From Anaeromassilibacillus sp. An200 (GTDB lineage: Bacteria > Bacillota > Clostridia > Oscillospirales > Acutalibacteraceae): a stretch of 64,000 bases of DNA. The notes under the pieces are model-generated. The model ran no database searches. It had not been told where the DNA came from and saw only the letters and a list, made by a program, of their open reading frames with translations. The stretch is from positions 1-64,000 of the forward strand of contig NZ_NFJU01000014.1 of assembly GCF_002160025.1 (NCBI RefSeq), written 5' to 3'. This document shows positions 58,991-64,000 of the stretch, one piece after another. Position numbers and translations under genes: made by a program. The first letter of the stretch is position 1. Each line of letters begins with the position of its first letter.

Positions 58991-59998
58991 AAAATTTCGC
59001 GAAGCAGTAGAAAAGCTAGAAAAAAGAGCGAAGCGAATTTTTTCGGACGGCGGCAACACCCCACTGTGCACCTGTGTAATCCGTGCGCAGCGCAGCGCAA
59101 AATCCTGATCCTGAAACACACGCGGGAGCACCGCGTCGACGTTCAGGGAGCCGTCCGGCTGCAAAAGGCCGAGCGAGCGCGCTTCCCGTTTCGGCACGCT
59201 GACGGTGATCGAAAGCCCCGCGTAGACTTCACCCGGCAGCAGGGAGCTGCTCAGCGCCGACCCGGCGGGGGAATCCTCAAACGGAATCCGGTAGATTCCC
59301 GAGGGAATCGGGGAATCTGTTGGGAATTCCATCTCCATCTCCGCAAGAAGCAGCCCGTTGTCGTTCGGCACGTCTGTGTCCAGAAACACCACGTCGCTGC
59401 CCATGCCGCTGAACAGCGTCAGCTCTGTATTCTCGCTGTGGATCCACAGCCCCAGCGCCGTGCCCGCGCACAGCACAAGCACCAGAACAGCCGCCAGCCC
59501 CATGCGCAGGCGGAGCCGCGAGCGTTCCCTGCGCTCCACGTTTTCTGAGGCCTGCCGGGTGAGCGCGGCGCGTTCCTCGCCGGTCAGCTCGTCGAAGCGG
59601 CCGAAATCCGGCTCCAGATCCCGCGCGGGCAGGGGCGTTTCCTCATGGTTCAGCGCGTTGTACAGCGCGTCCGGCTCCATGCTTTGCGGCAGGGAGACCC
59701 CTTCCAGCGCGTTCAGAATCGAGGTGCATTCCTCGTGTTCTCCGCGCAGCTCCCGCAGGTGCTCCGAAAATACAACGTCGCGCTCTCCGGGAGACTCCAG
59801 CAAGCGGCGGATCTGCTCGACCGAAAAGCGGTATTCGCGCAGGCGCGCCACCAGCCGCAGCCGCTGCATGTCCTCCGGCGAATAATCGCGGTAGTCGTTT
59901 CCCTGTGTGACGGCGGGGCGGATCAGCCCCTTTTCCTCATAAAAACGGACGGCTCTTCTGGTGAGGTTCGTCTGCTCGCAGACTTCCTTGATTTTCAT
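58955..59998 (-). CDS. Membrane-anchored MerR-family regulator
   Basis: 347 residues. N-terminal MerR winged helix (IKEVCEQTNLTRRAVRFYEEKGLIRPAV..YRDYSPEDMQRLRLVARLREYRFSVEQIRRLLE), a dimerisation helix, then a membrane segment (LRMGLAAVLVLVLCAGTALGLWI, about 165-187) and an outer domain of about 130 residues without recognised motifs. It could sense an extracellular or membrane signal directly. Its promoter has a 19-bp spacer, the hallmark of MerR-controlled promoters. The last 11 residues (VGLRPIPRHLL) and the stop are encoded by the dispersed repeat, so the original C terminus is probably altered. Confidence 0.85.
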   Translation of the reverse strand: MKIKEVCEQTNLTRRAVRFYEEKGLIRPAVTQGNDYRDYSPEDMQRLRLVARLREYRFSVEQIRRLLESPGERDVVFSEHLRELRGEHEECTSILNALEGVSLPQSMEPDALYNALNHEETPLPARDLEPDFGRFDELTGEERAALTRQASENVERRERSRLRLRMGLAAVLVLVLCAGTALGLWIHSENTELTLFSGMGSDVVFLDTDVPNDNGLLLAEMEMEFPTDSPIPSGIYRIPFEDSPAGSALSSSLLPGEVYAGLSITVSVPKREARSLGLLQPDGSLNVDAVLPRVFQDQDFALRCARITQVHSGVLPPSEKIRFALFSSFSTASRNFVGLRPIPRHLL

Positions 59999-60021
59999 TC
60001 GGATCTCCTCCTTCCGCCTTC

Positions 60022-60052
60022 ATGATACGGTGTGACGCAGGGGAACGGTCAA
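60022..60052 (-). promoter_or_regulatory. MerR-type promoter with 19-bp spacer
   Basis: Minus strand TTGACC (60047-60052), 19 bp, TATCAT (60022-60027), right before the MerR-like gene. Confidence 0.6.
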
Positions 60053-60075
60053 GTGTTTTTTGTCTTTTTTTCAAA

Positions 60076-60118
60076 AAAACGGAGATTAGGTGAACATTTT
60101 TCACCCAATCTCCGTTTT
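60076..60118 (-). terminator. Terminator overlapping the end of the glycosyltransferase pair
   Basis: Minus strand AAAACGGAGATTGGGTGAA pairs with TTCACCTAATCTCCGTTTT, then a T run. The stop codon at 60101-60103 is inside the stem. Confidence 0.85.
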
Positions 60119-61144
60119 CTGTTTTTCGGAATTCAAACTCCGCACACCCAGCTCCCGGAGCGATCCGGCGGGCTTTCGGGGGTGCAGGAGCACCGCCAGC
60201 CCGTGACGGCTCAGATAGCGCGCGTTGTCCTCCTCCTGCCCGGGAATGGGATCGAACACCGCGAGCGGGATCCCCGCCGCGAGGGCTTCGGAGGTGGTCA
60301 GGCCGCCCGGCTTGGTCACGAGCAGATCGCATGCGTGCATGTAATCCGCCACGCGATCCGTGAACAGGATCGGATGCAGCCGGTGGCGCGAACTGGCGGA
60401 CAGCTTCTGAAAGCGGCGGAACAGCTTTTCGTTTTTGCCCGTGATGACCACGGCCTCAAACGCGTCCGGCAGCGCGTCGATCGTGCGGAACGCACGCAGC
60501 ACGCTCCGCACGCCGAACGATCCCGCCATGAACAGCAGCACGGGCAGCGCATCCGGCAGGGAAAGCTCGCGGCGCAGGGCGGCGCGGTCCGGCCGTTCCC
60601 GGAATTTTGGGTTGATCGGAATGCCGCGCACCGTGATTTTTTCCTTTGGGACGCCGCGCCGGATCAGTTCTTCCCCGGCTTCCCCGCACGAGGCCCAGTA
60701 TTCGTCGGCTTCCTCCGTTACCCACGCGGCGTGCGTGCCGTAGTCCGTGAGCAGGTGCGCGACTTTTGCTTTCAGCAGCCCTTTGGCCTTGAGCAGCCCC
60801 ACGAACTGGCATGAAAACGGATAGGCGCACACGACGAGATCCGGCTGGTGGCGCTCAATGACGGGCAGAAGCCGTTTCGCGAGCGGCGCACCCAGGGCGC
60901 GCATGGAGCCGCTTCCCCCCTTTTTGCGGTCGGTCAGGCGGTAGCACACCCCGAAGGCGCGGGGGACATACTTTGCGGAAAAGCGGTAGAGATCGCAGCA
61001 AAAAAAGTCGATCAGCCGTCCGAAGGGCTTGGTGGAATCCTCCAGAGCGACCTCCCAGCCCTGCTGCTCCAGCTCTGTTTTCAGCGCGCGGGCCGCGCTC
61101 AGATGGCCGCCGCCCGCCAGCGCGTATAAGATGACAGCCTTCAT
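60101..61144 (-). CDS. MGDG-synthase-like glycosyltransferase A (GT28)
   Basis: 347 residues. N-terminal YALAGGGHLSAARALKTEL (MGDG synthase domain) and C-terminal DLLVTKPGGLTTSEALAAGIPLAVFDPIPGQEEDN (GT28 UDP-sugar site). Members such as UgtP glucosylate diacylglycerol for membrane glycolipids and LTA anchors. Its ATG overlaps the stop of the upstream paralogue (ATGA), so both are translated together. It lacks a membrane segment, as usual for this family. Confidence 0.9.
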   Translation of the reverse strand: MKAVILYALAGGGHLSAARALKTELEQQGWEVALEDSTKPFGRLIDFFCCDLYRFSAKYVPRAFGVCYRLTDRKKGGSGSMRALGAPLAKRLLPVIERHQPDLVVCAYPFSCQFVGLLKAKGLLKAKVAHLLTDYGTHAAWVTEEADEYWASCGEAGEELIRRGVPKEKITVRGIPINPKFRERPDRAALRRELSLPDALPVLLFMAGSFGVRSVLRAFRTIDALPDAFEAVVITGKNEKLFRRFQKLSASSRHRLHPILFTDRVADYMHACDLLVTKPGGLTTSEALAAGIPLAVFDPIPGQEEDNARYLSRHGLAVLLHPRKPAGSLRELGVRSLNSEKQKTEIG

Positions 61145-62274
61145 GCTTTCTCCTGCCCGCTCTTCTGCGTCAGCTCGTTGAGCAGGGAGAAAATATTGCG
61201 GCTTGACGCGGATTTGTCAAACGACCCGCAAGATTCCCGCATGGCTTCGAGACGCCGGGAATCCTCCAAAAGCGAGATAATTTCCTTCGCGCAGTTTTTG
61301 CGGGAGTCGAGAGGGATGGCCATGTTGTGCGAGATGAGGAAATTCGCGTTGTCCTCCTCCTGCCCGGGGATCGCGTCGAACACGGCGAGCGGGATATCGC
61401 ACGCGAGGGCTTCGGAGGTCGTCAGGCCGCCGGGCTTCGTCACCAGCAGATCGCACGCGTGCATATAATCCGCCACGCGGTCGGTGAAAAACACCAGTTT
61501 GGTCGGCTTGGGCGAGCGCAGGATGATTTTCTGGAACGCACGGTATAAGCGCTTGTTGCGGCCTGTAATAATAATGATCTGGAACGGGAAATCGGTGCGC
61601 ACCAGATCCTTGTAAATGCCGAGAATGTTCATCACGCCGAACGATCCCGCCATGAAAAGGACGGTTGGCAGGGAAGAGGACAGGCCAAATTCACGCAAAA
61701 GCGCGTGTTTGTCCGCTTTGCTGAAAAACACATCCTCCACCGGGATGCCGAAGGGATGGATTTTTTCCTCCGGTACGCCCCATTCGGTCATCTGGGAGGC
61801 CATGGCCTCGTTGGCGACGACGTAGGCGTCCACATGCGGGGCGATCCACGCGCGGTGCGGGCCGTAGTCCGTCATCAGGCAGATGAGCGGAGCCGTCACG
61901 CGGCCCTTTCCCTTGAGATGGGAGACCATTTCCGTCGCAAAGGGGTGCGTGGAAATGATGACGTCCGGTTTTTCTTCTGTGAGCAGGGGCATCAGCCGCA
62001 CGCCCACCGCTCCGTTAAACCGGGACACGAGAGAATACAGCGGCGTGTCCATGTTGGTCGCACGGTACAGGCGGCCGAACACGCGCGGCGCTTTGGTGGC
62101 CATAAAATGGTAGCCGTCGCAGCAGGTTTTATCCAGAATGGTGTTGATCGATTTGAGCGCGTCCGCGATCACCACCTCGTTGCCTCCGGTGTTTTCTCTG
62201 ATATAAGTCTGCAATGCGCGGGAGGCCCGAAGATGGCCTCCGCCTGTCGCCGCGGAAAGTATTAAAATCTTCAA
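61141..62274 (-). CDS. MGDG-synthase-like glycosyltransferase B (GT28)
   Basis: 377 residues, paralogue of the next gene. KILILSAATGGGHLRASRALQTYI, LMTDYGPHRAWIAPHVDAYVVANE, FMAGSFGVMNIL and ACDLLVTKPGGLTTSEALACDIPLAVFDAIPGQEEDN. The start is a TTG at 62274 with AGAGGAG upstream; upstream frame to 62361 lacks a ribosome binding site. Two adjacent members may add two successive sugars or use different acceptors. Confidence 0.9.
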   Translation of the reverse strand: MKILILSAATGGGHLRASRALQTYIRENTGGNEVVIADALKSINTILDKTCCDGYHFMATKAPRVFGRLYRATNMDTPLYSLVSRFNGAVGVRLMPLLTEEKPDVIISTHPFATEMVSHLKGKGRVTAPLICLMTDYGPHRAWIAPHVDAYVVANEAMASQMTEWGVPEEKIHPFGIPVEDVFFSKADKHALLREFGLSSSLPTVLFMAGSFGVMNILGIYKDLVRTDFPFQIIIITGRNKRLYRAFQKIILRSPKPTKLVFFTDRVADYMHACDLLVTKPGGLTTSEALACDIPLAVFDAIPGQEEDNANFLISHNMAIPLDSRKNCAKEIISLLEDSRRLEAMRESCGSFDKSASSRNIFSLLNELTQKSGQEKA

Positions 62275-62517
62275 AACGCTCACTCCTCTTACACCTGCGA
62301 TGGGCAATTCGCGCGCCTGCGGCGGGCAAGCCGCGCAAGACGGCTCCGCCGTCCCGGCCATGTGGGTCCGTATGTTTGGCGTCCCGCGCTGCTGCCGCAG
62401 AGAAGCACGGGAGTAGGTCCAGACCGTCCCGCGTCTGGATTTTCTGCGTCTATTATACCATATCTGGAAGAAATAGCAAAGATGCTTCTGTATAAAACGC
62501 AGAAACCGCGCGGCTGC

Positions 62518-62546
62518 TTGTCTTTTCGTCTGCTTTATGGTATCCT
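62518..62546 (+). promoter_or_regulatory. Promoter of the holin-like toxin mRNA
   Basis: TTGTCT (62518-62523), 17 bp, TATCCT (62541-62546). The leader that follows has CCCCC (about 62614-62618) able to pair with the GGGGGG ribosome binding site. The rest of 62275-62517 shows no gene. Confidence 0.5.
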
Positions 62547-62641
62547 GATTTCAGCGCTGTCGAGAAACGTCAAGCGGTTAGCCCCCTGCTTTTCGGGGGA
62601 CTTCTTTTTCCCCCGGATCCGCATGGAAAGGGGGGATGAGA

Positions 62642-62728
62642 ATGGTCACATATTCGGATCTGATTCAAATCGGTATTCTGGTTGTAGCCATTATTGCCCT
62701 GTTTATGCAGGCAAATAAAAAGAAGTAA
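62642..62728 (+). CDS. Holin-like type I toxin peptide
   Basis: 28 residues: MVTYSDLIQIGILVVAIIALF and a short basic end with QANKKK. A single membrane helix with a polar N terminus is the signature of the putative holin-like toxin family (Hol_Tox; TxpA/BsrG-type peptides), which permeabilise or disturb the membrane. AAAGGGGGGATGAGA precedes the ATG; this ribosome binding site can pair with a CCCCC run in the leader. A consensus antisense promoter faces it from 62846. It is too short for automatic ORF lists. Confidence 0.82.
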   Translation: MVTYSDLIQIGILVVAIIALFMQANKKK

Positions 62729-62811
62729 CCGCAGGCCTAGCAATGCTCACGCGGTTACTTCTGTAATCCAAGTGGGGGGCTGACCGTTTTCCGGCAGCGC
62801 CCTCTGCTTCT
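62713..62811 (-). ncRNA. Antisense antitoxin RNA of the holin-like toxin
   Basis: The minus-strand promoter at 62818-62846 would start an RNA near 62811. It runs to the hairpin AAGTAACCGC/GCGGTTACTT (62723-62760), followed by CTTTTTATTT on that strand. The about 100-nt RNA is complementary to the 3' UTR and the last codons of the toxin, as in txpA-RatA. Confidence 0.72.
62723..62760. terminator. Terminator of the antitoxin RNA
   Basis: A 10-bp stem (62723-62732 with 62751-62760) with a U-rich tail on the minus strand; it includes the toxin stop codon. Confidence 0.75.
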
Positions 62812-62817
62812 GCTTTC

Positions 62818-62846
62818 ATTATAGTTCTTTTCTTAAGTCGTGTCAA
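62818..62846 (-). promoter_or_regulatory. Perfect consensus promoter of the antitoxin RNA
   Basis: Minus strand TTGACA (62841-62846), exactly 17 bp, TATAAT (62818-62823). It has no ORF behind it, which fits an RNA gene. Confidence 0.8.
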
Positions 62847-62907
62847 CAACATGTTGGAGAAGCGGGCGGAGCGCATGAGAATGCCGTTTTCCCCCTTTCC
62901 CGAACGA

Positions 62908-62967
62908 TTGCAAAAGATTTACAGTTTTCTTAAAATGCTTTACTTTTTCCCATAAAAGCGATATGAT
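62908..62967 (+). promoter_or_regulatory. Tandem promoters of the VanW gene
   Basis: TTGCAA-17-TAAAAT (62908-62936) and TTTACT-17-TATGAT (62939-62967). Confidence 0.5.
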
Positions 62968-63006
62968 GAATTAAGATCTGTTAGGAATACTTCGGGAGGA
63001 ACATTC

Positions 63007-64000
63007 ATGGCATATGCAGAAAATAGGCCGGGTCCCGCCCATATGGAACCGGATAAAAGAAAAAAATCATCGAAAAAAGGGATGATAGCGACTCTGTGCG
63101 TTGTCGCGGTTCTCGTTGTGGCCGGAGTGGGCGGCTGGTTCCTTTGGGATCAGCAGCAGAAGGCGCAGCAGGCGGCCCATGAGGCGGAGGTGTCGGCATT
63201 GCTCGACACGGATACCTTTTATCAGGGCGTGCGCGTTGACGGGATTGATCTCGGCGGCAGGACGATGGAGCAGGCGCGAGAGCTTCTCAATACCTCAGAA
63301 ACGGGGGTCCCTCAGACCTTCACCGTCACTTTGACGCATGAGGATCAGTCATTTACCCTGACACAGGCCGATGTGGGCTACAGCGTCGATACGGAGCAGG
63401 TGCTGGAGGAGGCGTATCAGTACGGCCGCACCGGCACGCGGGAGGAGCGCTATGAGACAGTCAAGGCGCTCCAGACGACTCCTGTCGATTTTGATCTGTC
63501 CGCGAGCATGCAGGACGATACGCTGAGCGCGAAGCTTCAGGAGCTGACGGCTCCGCTTGCCCGCGAAGCGCAGGACGCGTCCGTTGTGTCCTTTAACGCC
63601 GAGACGGAGGAATTCACGTTTTCGGAAGGTCAGACCGGTATTGCCGTCGACCTTGACTCCCTCACCCAGAAGGTAAAGGACGCCATTGCGGCCGGGGGAG
63701 GTACGGTCGAAGTCCCTGTCACGGAAACGCCGTACAACATCAGTGCCGACGATCTGCGCCAGAATCTCAAGAAGCTCGGCACCTACAGCACCACCTCCAC
63801 CAACACCGCCAACGGCAACTATAACATGGCGCGCGCCATGTCGTCCATCAACGGCACCTGTTTGCAGCCGGGCGAGACGTTCTCGTATTTCGGCGTGGTG
63901 GGCCCCGCCGGGCGCGCGGAAGGCTATAAGGCCGCGAACGCCATCGTGAACGGCAAGCTGGTTCCCTCCTACGGCGGCGGCATCTGCCAGACCTCCACAA
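63007..64000 (+). CDS. VanW family wall protein, 3' end outside window
   Basis: 331 residues seen. A charged N terminus (about 1-25), one membrane helix (ATLCVVAVLVVAGVGGWFLW, about 29-48), a PG_binding_4-type domain (YQGVRVDGIDLGGRTMEQARELLN and TLTQADVGYSVDTEQVLEEAYQYGR), then the VanW domain (NMARAMSSINGTCLQPGETFSYFGVVGPA...YGGGICQTST) cut by the edge. It faces outward and probably acts on or binds peptidoglycan; despite the name, most members are not vancomycin resistance factors. GGGAGG precedes the ATG. Confidence 0.92.
   Translation, partial: MAYAENRPGPAHMEPDKRKKSSKKGMIATLCVVAVLVVAGVGGWFLWDQQQKAQQAAHEAEVSALLDTDTFYQGVRVDGIDLGGRTMEQARELLNTSETGVPQTFTVTLTHEDQSFTLTQADVGYSVDTEQVLEEAYQYGRTGTREERYETVKALQTTPVDFDLSASMQDDTLSAKLQELTAPLAREAQDASVVSFNAETEEFTFSEGQTGIAVDLDSLTQKVKDAIAAGGGTVEVPVTETPYNISADDLRQNLKKLGTYSTTSTNTANGNYNMARAMSSINGTCLQPGETFSYFGVVGPAGRAEGYKAANAIVNGKLVPSYGGGICQTST

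Noticed and set aside
14492-62328. 16-bp match GCGCCTGCGGCGGGCA at 14492-14507 and 62313-62328
   Set aside because: Short and GC-rich, with only loose similarity around it; could be a third intergenic repeat family but chance cannot be ruled out.

Overview
The window reads as chromosomal DNA of a GC-rich, spore-forming Gram-positive anaerobe of the class Clostridia, probably an Oscillospirales/Ruminococcaceae-type gut bacterium. This is inferred from spoVT, ricT, an LCP protein, darA, AGGAGG-type ribosome binding sites, a 2x[4Fe-4S] ferredoxin and the gene order around nusA and holB. No taxonomic search was possible.

Left edge (1-1237): a 5S rRNA gene on the minus strand runs off the window and has its own promoter. 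A HAD-family hydrolase with a near-consensus promoter follows, then the original promoter of ychF.

Mobile element (1238-13399): a site-specific integrative element with a 12,120-bp repeat-to-repeat period lies in the first codons of ychF, bounded by a perfect 42-bp direct repeat. Its right arm carries recombination and replication genes: a MobC-like protein without a relaxase, a small Cys/His protein, a RepA-like initiator with a doubtful start, a DnaC-like ATPase, an excisionase and a tyrosine integrase. Its left arm, on the opposite strand, carries cargo: an AbiE-type toxin-antitoxin pair, a complete type III restriction-modification system (mod, res), a serine recombinase and one unrecognised protein. 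Integration rebuilds the start of ychF at the right end but leaves the native promoter and a 24-residue decoy ORF at the left end.

Sugar module (15.5-22.6 kb): a LacI regulator, an ABC transporter for a sugar (lipoprotein plus two permeases) and a GH65 disaccharide phosphorylase. Three AAAACGTTTT-type palindromes suggest one local regulon. A PRPP synthetase-like protein, an alpha-phosphohexomutase and a YfcE-type phosphodiesterase follow, then a cluster of small unrecognised proteins and a proline pathway (proB, proA) split by an unusually hairpin-dense intergenic region.

Information-processing block (31.1-41.4 kb, minus strand): rimP-nusA-ylxR-ylxQ-infB-rbfA-truB-ribF, then rpsO and pnp, with a leader hairpin before rimP. 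Next come spoVT, a flotillin-like protein and its neighbour, two small membrane proteins (one behind an SOS-like promoter), and a second restriction-modification pair (Dam-type methylase plus a PD-ExK nuclease). A SurA/PrsA-like lipoprotein, a GT2 glycosyltransferase and a YfhO-type membrane protein follow.

Right part (52.8-64 kb): a YfbR-type HD nucleotidase with a probable CTG start, an LCP protein, the conserved darA-holB-ricT...trmN6-rsmI neighbourhood, a ferredoxin, a membrane-anchored MerR regulator with a 19-bp-spacer promoter, two tandem MGDG-synthase-like glycosyltransferases, a tiny holin-like toxin facing an antisense RNA with a consensus promoter (a type I toxin-antitoxin layout), and the start of a VanW protein cut by the window end.
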